In this document: positions 28,939 through 36,690 of the stretch, piece by piece
Numbering within the stretch: position 1 is the first letter of the stretch
Layout of the letters: each line of letters starts with the position of its first letter
NCBI GenBank assembly: GCA_007116635.1
Contig: SKIB01000074.1
Coordinates: 24,394 to 88,393, forward strand
Direction: 5' to 3'
DNA length: 64,000 nt
Origin: Saccharospirillaceae bacterium
GTDB lineage: Bacteria; Pseudomonadota; Gammaproteobacteria; Pseudomonadales; Natronospirillaceae
Made by a program: the position numbers and the translations under genes
Notes under the pieces: generated by a model
The model's database searches: none
What the model was told of the DNA's origin: nothing
Seen by the model: only the letters and a program-made list of their open reading frames with translations

Positions 28939-28965
28939 TTATCGGCCTTGTTAAACTTTACTTTA
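28939..28965 (-). promoter_or_regulatory. Sigma-28 (FliA) promoter of flgM
   Basis: Read on the - strand, TAAA (28965-28962), a 15-bp spacer and GCCGATAA (28946-28939) match the flagellar class III promoter consensus TAAA-N15-GCCGATAA exactly. It sits in the 67 bases between the flgA stop and the flgM start and should drive flgM, flgN and probably the genes beyond. Confidence 0.93.
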
Positions 28966-28973
28966 GCTTTTTT

Positions 28974-29684
28974 TTACTGCATTTCAATAACGGCAGTGTC
29001 GGCGTTGAGTATTCTTGCTCTAACCCGCTGCTCGGTGGCTAAATTTTGAAAATCAATCTGCTCTCCCGCCTGACCATTAGCTAAGGCTCTTCCTCGAGCT
29101 TTGAGTTCTATGCCAGGGCTGCGCAGAATAATGTCCAGCTCGTCTCCTCGGCTTACCAAGCTTGCCAGAGTCACCATTCTTGGATTGATGGTGGCGCCCG
29201 TTTGACCGTTACGGCTTAACCTGGCACCAATTAGAGGCTCTATTTCACTAAAGTAACCCTGTCGCTGCTGAGCTAAATTGGCAGGCTGTAACCCTAGCTG
29301 CTCAGCTGTAAGTGGTTCGCCTCTTCCAGCGGGTTGCCTAAGTACTACAATGTTTTGCTCTACATTTATTTGAATGGGCCAAAAAAGCTGCCAATTACTT
29401 GGAGTCTGGCACTGTACCCGAATGCGAATATTGCCTAGCCAGTGTTGATTTTCATTAGTCAGTTGCCAGTCTTGGCAGGGAGTGAGATGGTTTAGGCTCT
29501 GGTTGCTGCGATGACTAATGTCGATACTTTGCGCCATAGGAAACTGCAGCTCAGCCTGCTGTAGAGCATGAGACTCAACAGCATTCATTAGCAGTTGGCG
29601 ATCCTGAGCCTGAGCAGGGCTTGGGTAACCCCAGCTCAGGAAGCTTGCTAGAAGCGTGGCTGGTAAAAAAAAAGTAACTTTCAT
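28974..29684 (-). CDS. flgA: Flagellar basal-body P-ring formation protein FlgA
   Basis: Periplasmic chaperone needed to assemble FlgI into the P-ring. The signal peptide runs over about residues 1-26 (MKVTFFLPATLLASFLSWG, ending AQA). The C-terminal SAF-like domain is recognisable from ILRQPAGRGEPLTAEQLGL and GATINPRMV through the VSRGDELDIILRSPGIELKA segment to the end. I chose the ATG at 29684, where the signal peptide begins (236 residues), over an in-frame ATG at 29717 that would add 11 charged residues ahead of it. It is divergent from cheV. Confidence 0.92.
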   Translation of the reverse strand: MKVTFFLPATLLASFLSWGYPSPAQAQDRQLLMNAVESHALQQAELQFPMAQSIDISHRSNQSLNHLTPCQDWQLTNENQHWLGNIRIRVQCQTPSNWQLFWPIQINVEQNIVVLRQPAGRGEPLTAEQLGLQPANLAQQRQGYFSEIEPLIGARLSRNGQTGATINPRMVTLASLVSRGDELDIILRSPGIELKARGRALANGQAGEQIDFQNLATEQRVRARILNADTAVIEMQ

Positions 29685-29801
29685 TGCAACGTCTATCTTT
29701 TTTTGGTCTATGCTCATTTAAGAGGTGACAAAGCATTGTCGTTTGTCGAGCTTTGCTTAAACCAAAGCAATATCCATGCCTTTTTTAAGCTGGAGATATT
29801 T

Positions 29802-30752
29802 ATGGCAGGTGTGTTGGATAGTGTCAATCAGCGTACACAGCTGGTGGGTCAAAACAGGTTAGAGTTGCTTATGTTCCGCATGACGGGCAAGCAGCTCTAT
29901 GGAATTAATGTGTTTAAGGTGCGAGAAGTATTGCCATGCCCGCCCCTGACCAGCTTGCCACGCAGTAAGTCCGTGGTTCGTGGTGTCGCTCATGTGCGGG
30001 GAGGTGCTGTTTCGGTATTGGACCTTGGCATTGCCACTGGTAATCCGCCTATTGAAAATCTTAAGGAAGCCTTTGTGGTCATCACTGAGTATAACGGCAC
30101 CACTCAGGGTTTTTTGGTGAAATCGGTGGAGCGCATTGTTAATCTCAACTGGAATGAGGTTCATCCACCACCAAAGGGCACAGGACACGAGCACTATCTT
30201 ACCGCTGTAACTCGGGTGGATGAAAAGTTGGTTGAAATTCTGGATGTAGAGAAAATTTTGGCTGAAGTGGTGCCGGTACGTGAGAATATTCGCGATGACT
30301 TGATTACCGAAGAAGTTGCCAAGGATGCAAGCCAGTTTAAAGTGCTGATTGTTGATGATTCGAAAATTGCCCGTAAGCAAATCCAGCGCTGCGTTGAGCA
30401 AATTGGCGTACAAACCCACTTGCTTAATGATGGTCTTGAAGCCTGGGAGCATTTGCTGCAAGTGGTCAGTGATGGTAAAAGTTTGCGTGATGAGTACTTG
30501 ATGATTATTTCTGACATCGAAATGCCAGAAATGGATGGCTATACCCTAACGGCGCAAATTCGTGATAACCCTGCAATGAAAGACATTCACCTGATCTTGC
30601 ATACCTCCCTATCCGGTGTGTTCAACCAAGCCATGGTGGCCAAGGTGGGAGCCAGTGACTTTTTGGCTAAGTTTCACCCAGATAACTTAGCGGATAAGGT
30701 CATTGAGCAAATTAAGGCTCGTGGTGGCGTTGTGCCCCTGTTAGACGAATAG
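29802..30752 (+). CDS. cheV: Chemotaxis coupling protein CheV
   Basis: CheW-like adaptor with a phosphorylatable receiver, linking chemoreceptors to CheA and aiding adaptation. An N-terminal CheW domain (about 15-160: FRMTGKQLYGINVFKVREVL, ILDVEKILAE) precedes a receiver (about 180-305) with acidic pocket VDDS, phospho-Asp in ISDIEMPEMDGY, and the LAKF lysine. The ATG at 29802 (316 residues) has TGGAG upstream and begins MAGVLDSVNQRTQLVG, as in other CheV proteins. The longer open frame upstream is not translated in my view. Confidence 0.95.
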   Translation: MAGVLDSVNQRTQLVGQNRLELLMFRMTGKQLYGINVFKVREVLPCPPLTSLPRSKSVVRGVAHVRGGAVSVLDLGIATGNPPIENLKEAFVVITEYNGTTQGFLVKSVERIVNLNWNEVHPPPKGTGHEHYLTAVTRVDEKLVEILDVEKILAEVVPVRENIRDDLITEEVAKDASQFKVLIVDDSKIARKQIQRCVEQIGVQTHLLNDGLEAWEHLLQVVSDGKSLRDEYLMIISDIEMPEMDGYTLTAQIRDNPAMKDIHLILHTSLSGVFNQAMVAKVGASDFLAKFHPDNLADKVIEQIKARGGVVPLLDE

Positions 30753-30760
30753 GACAGTTC

Positions 30761-31591
30761 ATGGCAATAAAAACAGATGCAGAGTACAAGTCATTTTGTG
30801 ATCTGTTAGAAAAAATGTCGGGCATTTCTTTGGGCGAGGGCAAGCAATATTTGGTTGTCAGTCGTTTGAGGAATCTGATGAAAGAAGAGCAGGTGGAAGG
30901 CTTGGATGGTATTATTGCTAAAATGCGTCAAGAGCCCAAGGGGGCAGTGACCATGAAGGTGATTGATGCCATGACTACCAATGAGACCCTCTGGTTTCGC
31001 GATACTCATCCCTTTGAAATCCTCAAGAATCAGTTATTGACCGAACATTATAAAGGTCAGCCGTCCAGATCCTTGCGTATCTGGTCAGCAGCCTGTTCAA
31101 CGGGGCAAGAACCCTATTCCATCAGCATGACTCTGGAGGAGTTTTACGCCAAAAACCCAGGTACGGGTAAAAATCTAAGTAAGATAGTGGCTACTGATCT
31201 GTCAGATACTGTGCTGGCCATGGCTCGCCAAGGCGAATATGCCAGCTTGGCCATTGGTCGCGGTCTGAGTCAAGATCGTTTAAAGCGTTTTTTTATGCCT
31301 ATGGCCGATGGGCGCTCGAAAATCAAACCTGAGGTGGCTTCAAGGGTGGAGTTTCGTAAGCTCAACTTATTGGAAAGCTACGCTCTATTAGGCCGCTTCG
31401 ATATCGTCTTTTGCCGTAATGTACTGATTTACTTCACCGCCGATGTGAAAAAGCAAATCCTGACCAAGATCCATTCTTGTTTGCAGCCGGGTGGTTATTT
31501 ATTTTTAGGGGGCTCAGAATCCTTAAACGGAATGAATGAGCTCTACGAAATGGTGCATTGTCGTCCGGGCATTATTTATCGCCGTAAATAG
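30761..31591 (+). CDS. cheR: Chemotaxis protein methyltransferase CheR
   Basis: Methylates glutamates on chemoreceptors with S-adenosylmethionine for adaptation. An N-terminal helical domain (about 1-75) is followed by the SAM-binding domain: ETLWFRDTHPFEIL, IWSAACSTGQEPYSISM (motif I), ATDLSDTVLAMARQGEY, and FDIVFCRNVLIYFTADVKKQ. The C-terminal part is LFLGGSESLNG. The 276 residues are normal. It lies 8 nt after cheV, so they form one unit. In Vibrio and Pseudomonas the flgB rod/hook cluster follows cheR; here gyrA does. Confidence 0.96.
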   Translation: MAIKTDAEYKSFCDLLEKMSGISLGEGKQYLVVSRLRNLMKEEQVEGLDGIIAKMRQEPKGAVTMKVIDAMTTNETLWFRDTHPFEILKNQLLTEHYKGQPSRSLRIWSAACSTGQEPYSISMTLEEFYAKNPGTGKNLSKIVATDLSDTVLAMARQGEYASLAIGRGLSQDRLKRFFMPMADGRSKIKPEVASRVEFRKLNLLESYALLGRFDIVFCRNVLIYFTADVKKQILTKIHSCLQPGGYLFLGGSESLNGMNELYEMVHCRPGIIYRRK

Positions 31592-31696
31592 ACGTTAGAG
31601 TGGCTGGCGCTGCTGGCCATTTGTTGCCTTTACTCTTCTCCTCTTTCTGTTTGGTCAATACCAAGCCACTTAAGTTAATTCTCTCAAGCATGGCTC

Positions 31697-31724
31697 TTAA
31701 CTGTCTGATCAACTGTGTTATGAT
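31697..31724 (+). promoter_or_regulatory. Putative gyrA promoter
   Basis: TTAACT (31697-31702) and TATGAT (31719-31724) are separated by 16 bp, and a TG one base before the -10 gives an extended -10 element. The predicted start leaves a leader of roughly 55 nt before gyrA. Judged by eye only. Confidence 0.6.
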
Positions 31725-31785
31725 GATCAGCTAAAATTGCTACCACAATCAGCCAGTTAGCAGGCTGACAAGGAAATAATGCTTT

Positions 31786-34455
31786 ATGGGTGAATTAGCC
31801 AAAGAAATCTTGCCAGTAAACATTGAAGACGAGCTTAAGCAGTCCTACCTTGATTATGCCATGAGCGTGATCGTGGGTCGCGCCTTGCCGGATGTGCGTG
31901 ACGGTCTGAAGCCGGTGCATCGTCGTGTACTCTTTGCCATGAGTGAACTGGGCAACGACTGGAACAAGGCCTACAAAAAGTCTGCCCGTGTGGTCGGTGA
32001 TGTGATCGGTAAGTATCACCCACATGGTGACTCGGCAGTGTACGACACCATTGTGCGAATGGCTCAGGACTTCGCCATGCGTTATACCCTGGTCGATGGT
32101 CAGGGTAATTTCGGTTCGATTGATGGTGACCGCGCGGCGGCCATGCGTTACACCGAAGTACGGATGCAGAAAATCTCCCATTCTTTGCTGGCCGATCTGG
32201 AAAAAGAAACTGTTGACTTTGTCGACAACTACGACGGTACGGAAAAGATCCCTGATGTGTTGCCTACCCGAGTACCCAATCTATTGGTAAATGGCTCCTC
32301 TGGTATTGCCGTGGGCATGGCGACCAACATTCCGCCTCATAACCTGACCGAGGTGGTCAATGGTTGTTTAGCCTTTATTGACGACCCTGAGATCGATGTT
32401 GATGGTCTGATGCAACACATTCCGGGTCCAGACTTTCCTACCGCTGGTTTCATTAATGGCCGTAAGGGCATTTTGGATGCCTATCGTACTGGCCGTGGCC
32501 GTATCTACATGCGTGCCCGCACCCACATGGAAATCAATGATCGCTCCGGTCGTGAAACCATTGTGGTCACTGAGATTCCGTATCAGGTCAACAAGGCCAA
32601 ACTGATCGAAAAGATCGCCGATCTGGTGAAAGAAAAGCTGATCGACGGCATTGCTGAATTGCGTGACGAGTCCGATAAAGACGGTTTGCGCATTGCCATT
32701 GAGGTTAAGCGCGGTGAGAACGCCGATGTATTGCTTAACAACCTCTATTCGCAAACGCAAATGGAATCCGTGTTTGGTATCAATGCCGTGGCGCTGGTCG
32801 ATAACCAGCCTCGGGTGCTTAACCTGAGGGAGATGATCGAGTACTTCGTGCGTCATCGCCGCGAAGTGGTGACAAGGCGCACCATTTTTGAATTGCGCAA
32901 AGCGCGTGAGCGTGGCCATATTTTGGAAGGCCTGGCCGTGGCTCTGGCCAACATTGACCCCATCATTGAATTGATTAAAAGCTCGACGACCTCAGCAGAA
33001 GCCAAAGAACGTCTGGTGGCCACCTCTTGGGCCTTGGGTGATGTCGCCCAGATGCTGGATCGCGCCGGCGAAGCCGCTTGCCGTCCGGATGATCTGCCGT
33101 TGGAACTCGGGGTGCGTGAAGGGCGCTATTATTTGTCCCCGGTGCAGGCTCAGGCCATTTTGGATCTGCGGTTGCAAAAACTTACCGGTCTTGAGCATGA
33201 AAAGCTGATCAGCGAATACCAGCAGATTCTGCTCGACATCGGCGAGTTCCTGCGCATTCTGGGCAGCACTGAGCGCCTAATGGAAGTGATCCGTGAAGAG
33301 TTGATCGCCATTCGTGAAGAATTTGGCGACGCTAGACGCACGGAAATCATCGCCAGCCGTCAAGACTTCTCCATTGAAGACCTGATTGACGAGCAAGACA
33401 TGGTGGTGACCCTGTCGCACGGTGGCTATGCCAAATCTCAGGTGTTGGCCGACTACGAAGCTCAGCGCCGTGGTGGTCGAGGCAAGTCAGCCACCAGTGT
33501 TAAAGAAGAAGACTTTGTCGAGCATCTGTTGATTGCCTCCAGTCATGATACCCTGCTGTGCTTTACCTCGGACGGCAAGGTGTTCTGGCTCAAGGTGTAC
33601 GAGATTCCGATTGCCAGCCGTGCCGCCCGTGGCCGACCCATTGTCAATATTTTGCCTCTGGCCGAGGGTGAGCGCATCACTGCTATGTTGCCGGTGCGTG
33701 ACTATGACGCCAATAAGTTCATCGTCATGACTACTTGCAGTGGCATCATCAAAAAAACCTCGCTCGATGCCTTCTCGCGTCCACGCACCAGCGGTCTAAT
33801 TGCGCTGTCCTTGGACGAGGGCGATCACCTAATGGGAGTAGCCATTACCGATGGCCAGCAGGACATCATGCTGGTGGCAGGCAACGGCAAGGTGGTGCGC
33901 TTTGCCGAAGAAAAAGTAAGGCCCATGGGCCGAACCGCTCGTGGCGTGCGAGCCATTAAGTTGGCCGACGACTTCAAGGTAGTGGGTCTGATCATTCCTG
34001 CTCAGGGTGGCACGCTCTTGACCGTGTCGGAAAAGGGTTTTGGCAAGCGCACCGCAGTAGAAGATTTTCCGACCAAGGGGCGTGGTACACAGGGCGTAAT
34101 TGGCATGATTTGCAACGAGCGTAACGGTAGCCTGGTGAGTGCGGTACAGGTGCTGGGTAATGACGAAATCATGTTGATCACTGACCGTGGTACCCTGGTG
34201 CGTACTCGTGTGGCTGAAGTGTCGGTCTTGTCGCGCAACACTCAGGGCGTAATGCTGATCCGCCTGCAAGAGGGTGAGCGTCTGGTGAGTGTCGAGCGCA
34301 TCGCCGAGCCCGATGCTGACGCTGAATTGGATGCCGATAAGCTTAGAGGTGAGCCCCTAGCGCCGGCAGCGCGTGCAGAGTCCAGTCCTGATGAGCTGGA
34401 CTCAGAGGATGCGGCAGAGGGCGAGCAGGCCGATGGCGATCCAGCTGACAATTAA
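31786..34455 (+). CDS. gyrA: DNA gyrase subunit A
   Basis: Breakage-reunion subunit of gyrase, which introduces negative supercoils with GyrB. The N-terminal domain begins [20 protein letters not shown] and carries the quinolone-resistance region [18 protein letters not shown] with the susceptible Ser and Asp residues (E. coli Ser83/Asp87 positions). The catalytic Tyr is in [11 protein letters not shown]. The C-terminal pinwheel has the GyrA box QRRGGRGK. The last 40 residues are an acidic, Ala-rich tail ([10 protein letters not shown] onward). The 889 residues are normal. It opens the gyrA-serC-pheA-tyrA-cmk-rpsA array. Confidence 0.98.
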   Translation: MGELAKEILPVNIEDELKQSYLDYAMSVIVGRALPDVRDGLKPVHRRVLFAMSELGNDWNKAYKKSARVVGDVIGKYHPHGDSAVYDTIVRMAQDFAMRYTLVDGQGNFGSIDGDRAAAMRYTEVRMQKISHSLLADLEKETVDFVDNYDGTEKIPDVLPTRVPNLLVNGSSGIAVGMATNIPPHNLTEVVNGCLAFIDDPEIDVDGLMQHIPGPDFPTAGFINGRKGILDAYRTGRGRIYMRARTHMEINDRSGRETIVVTEIPYQVNKAKLIEKIADLVKEKLIDGIAELRDESDKDGLRIAIEVKRGENADVLLNNLYSQTQMESVFGINAVALVDNQPRVLNLREMIEYFVRHRREVVTRRTIFELRKARERGHILEGLAVALANIDPIIELIKSSTTSAEAKERLVATSWALGDVAQMLDRAGEAACRPDDLPLELGVREGRYYLSPVQAQAILDLRLQKLTGLEHEKLISEYQQILLDIGEFLRILGSTERLMEVIREELIAIREEFGDARRTEIIASRQDFSIEDLIDEQDMVVTLSHGGYAKSQVLADYEAQRRGGRGKSATSVKEEDFVEHLLIASSHDTLLCFTSDGKVFWLKVYEIPIASRAARGRPIVNILPLAEGERITAMLPVRDYDANKFIVMTTCSGIIKKTSLDAFSRPRTSGLIALSLDEGDHLMGVAITDGQQDIMLVAGNGKVVRFAEEKVRPMGRTARGVRAIKLADDFKVVGLIIPAQGGTLLTVSEKGFGKRTAVEDFPTKGRGTQGVIGMICNERNGSLVSAVQVLGNDEIMLITDRGTLVRTRVAEVSVLSRNTQGVMLIRLQEGERLVSVERIAEPDADAELDADKLRGEPLAPAARAESSPDELDSEDAAEGEQADGDPADN

Positions 34456-34491
34456 AATGATTTGCCCATGTTTGATAAAGAGAGTGGATGC

Positions 34492-35574
34492 ATGACAATT
34501 GCACGCAGTTATAATTTTTGTTCTGGCCCTGCCATGCTGCCAACCGAGGTTTTGCAGCAAGCTCAGGCCGAGCTTCTGAATTTTCAAGGGCAGGGCAGCT
34601 CTGTTATGGAAATGAGCCATCGTGGTGAGATATTTCAGCAGGTGCATGCTCAGGCCAAGGCCGATCTGGCTGAGTTGCTGGCGCTGCCAGCAGACTATGA
34701 GATACTGTTTTTGCAAGGTGGTGCAACTGCGCAATTTAGCCAACTGGCAATGAATTTGCTGCAGGATAAAGCTGATTATATTGTTACTGGTCAGTGGGGC
34801 AACAAGGCGGTTAAGGCTGCTAAAGCCTATGGTCAGGTGAACATTGCAGCCAGTACCCAGAGTGAGAATTTTCTGCGTGCGCCTACCCAGGCCGAGCTGA
34901 ATCTGGACCCTGACGCCAGCTATGTGCACTACACCCCCAATGAAACCATTGGCGGGGTGGAGTTCAACTATGTGCCGCAAACCGGTGCCGTGCCCTTGAT
35001 TGGCGATTTTTCGTCCACCATTTTGTCTCGCCCCTTGGATGTCAGCCAATTTGGCATGATTTACGCCGGTGCGCAGAAAAACATCGGCCCCAGCGGCTTG
35101 GTAGTGGTGATCATCCGTAAAGACCTTCTGGCGCGTCAAGCCCATGCCATGCCGGAGCTGTTTTCCTATGCCGCGCAACAGCAAAACGACTCCATGATCA
35201 ACACTCCCCCCACCTTTGGCATCTACTTGGCTGGTCTGGTATTTCAGTGGCTTAAGCGTCAAGGCGGTTTGTCGGCCATGGCAGAGCATAACCAAAGTAA
35301 GGCCGAAGCTTTGTATCGCTTCATTGATGGTCATGATTTTTATCACAACCCCATTGCGCACGACAGCCGTTCCTGGATGAATGTGCCTTTCACTCTGGCC
35401 GACGCCAGTCTGGAAAAAGAGTTTCTCCGCCAAAGTGAAGCCGCAGGCCTGCACACTCTGGCCGGCCATCGTTCGGTCGGTGGCATGCGTGCCAGCATTT
35501 ATAACGCCATGCCTCGCGCTGGCATCGATGCCCTAACGGCCTTCATGGCCGATTTTGCCAAACGGATGGGTTAA
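34492..35574 (+). CDS. serC: Phosphoserine aminotransferase
   Basis: PLP enzyme making 3-phosphoserine from 3-phosphohydroxypyruvate (serine pathway) and 4-phosphohydroxythreonine (pyridoxal pathway). It starts with the family signature SYNFCSGPAMLPTEVL, has MEMSHRGEIFQ, and has the PLP lysine in YAGAQKNIGPSGLVVVI. HTLAGHRSVGGMRASIYNAM closes the active site. The ATG at 34492 gives 360 residues; the frame is open further upstream but the extra residues do not look like the family. It lies 36 nt after gyrA and 3 nt before pheA. Confidence 0.97.
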   Translation: MTIARSYNFCSGPAMLPTEVLQQAQAELLNFQGQGSSVMEMSHRGEIFQQVHAQAKADLAELLALPADYEILFLQGGATAQFSQLAMNLLQDKADYIVTGQWGNKAVKAAKAYGQVNIAASTQSENFLRAPTQAELNLDPDASYVHYTPNETIGGVEFNYVPQTGAVPLIGDFSSTILSRPLDVSQFGMIYAGAQKNIGPSGLVVVIIRKDLLARQAHAMPELFSYAAQQQNDSMINTPPTFGIYLAGLVFQWLKRQGGLSAMAEHNQSKAEALYRFIDGHDFYHNPIAHDSRSWMNVPFTLADASLEKEFLRQSEAAGLHTLAGHRSVGGMRASIYNAMPRAGIDALTAFMADFAKRMG

Positions 35575-35577
35575 GCC

Positions 35578-36681
35578 ATGAGTCAATACGATCAACAGCT
35601 GTTGGCCCTGCGCCAACAAATCGATGGTCTGGATCAGCAGATTGAACAACTGATCAATGACCGTGCCAAGGCCGCACAACAGGTGGCTGAGGTCAAAACT
35701 CAGGCCAGTGCCGAAACCGGTGAAGACCTGGTGTTCTACCGTCCTGAACGCGAGGCCCAGGTGCTCAGTCGTATCATGGAGCGCAACACGGGTCCGCTGT
35801 CGAACGAAGACATGGCCAAGCTGTTCCGCCAGATCATGTCGGCTTGCTTGGCGCTGGAGCAGCCCTTGACCGTGGCCTATTTGGGGCCAGAGGGGACCTT
35901 TACCCAGCAAGCGGTAATTAAGCACTTTGGCCAGTGGGCCAGAACCAAGCCCATGGCCGCCATTGATGAGGTGTTTCGTGAGGTTGAGGCCGGAGCGGTA
36001 CACTATGGTGTGGTGCCGGTGGAAAACAGCACCGAGGGCGTAGTTAACCACACCTTGGACAGTTTTCTTAACACTAATTTACACATCTGTGGCGAAGTAG
36101 AGCTGCGCATTCATCATCATTTGATGATTGGCAGCAACACCAGGGCCAACAAGATTTCTCGTATTTATTCGCACCAACAGTCTTTTGCCCAGTGCCGCAA
36201 ATGGCTGGATCTGAATTACCCCAATGCCGAGCGAGTACCCGTGGCTTCGAATGCTGAGGCGGCGAAAATGGTACAGTCGGAGTGGAACAGTGCTGCCATT
36301 GCTGGCTACATGGCTGCTGAGCTGTACGACCTGACATTGATTCACGAGCGCATTGAAGATCGCCCTGATAACAGTACTCGCTTTTTGATTATTTCACGCA
36401 CACCCGTGCCGCCCTCTGGGCGTGATAAAAGCTCGATCATCGTTCAGTTGCGCAACGAGCCGGGTGCCCTGTACCACTTGCTCAAGCCCTTTGCTGAACA
36501 TCAGGTGGACATGACCCGCTTGGAGACTCGTCCTAGCCCTAATGGCTCTTGGGCCTATGTGTTCTTCATCGACTTTGCTGGTCACTTTAACGACGAGCAT
36601 GTGCAAGCCTGTATGGCGGATGTGCGTAAGTTTGCCGTGGCGGTACAGGAGCTGGGTTCATACCCCAAGGCTGTGCTCTAA
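35578..36681 (+). CDS. pheA: Bifunctional chorismate mutase/prephenate dehydratase (P-protein)
   Basis: Converts chorismate to prephenate and then to phenylpyruvate. The AroQ-type mutase helix domain (about 1-90) has LLALRQQIDGLDQQIEQLIN and FYRPEREAQVLSRIM. The dehydratase domain (about 95-270) has YLGPEGTFTQQAV, VVPVENSTEGVVNHTLD and the DNSTRFLIIS motif carrying the catalytic Thr. The C-terminal ACT domain (about 280-367) has NEPGALYHLLKPFAEHQVDM, whose GAL and ESRP-like TRLETRPS motifs bind phenylalanine for feedback control. The 367 residues are typical. Confidence 0.97.
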   Translation: MSQYDQQLLALRQQIDGLDQQIEQLINDRAKAAQQVAEVKTQASAETGEDLVFYRPEREAQVLSRIMERNTGPLSNEDMAKLFRQIMSACLALEQPLTVAYLGPEGTFTQQAVIKHFGQWARTKPMAAIDEVFREVEAGAVHYGVVPVENSTEGVVNHTLDSFLNTNLHICGEVELRIHHHLMIGSNTRANKISRIYSHQQSFAQCRKWLDLNYPNAERVPVASNAEAAKMVQSEWNSAAIAGYMAAELYDLTLIHERIEDRPDNSTRFLIISRTPVPPSGRDKSSIIVQLRNEPGALYHLLKPFAEHQVDMTRLETRPSPNGSWAYVFFIDFAGHFNDEHVQACMADVRKFAVAVQELGSYPKAVL

Positions 36682-36690
36682 GGGGGTAGG

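Noticed and set aside
29703..29801. Upstream extension of cheV (33 more codons)
   Set aside because: The extension does not resemble CheV and overlaps the flgA promoter region; ATG at 29802 with TGGAG fits the family start.
31592..31640. Terminator after cheR (GGCTGGCGCTGCTGGCC region)
   Set aside because: The arms do not pair well over more than four bases and no T run follows at the right distance.
34402..35469. 355-codon open frame on the - strand across serC and the gyrA end
   Set aside because: It overlaps two certain genes on the other strand and has no domain or start signal.
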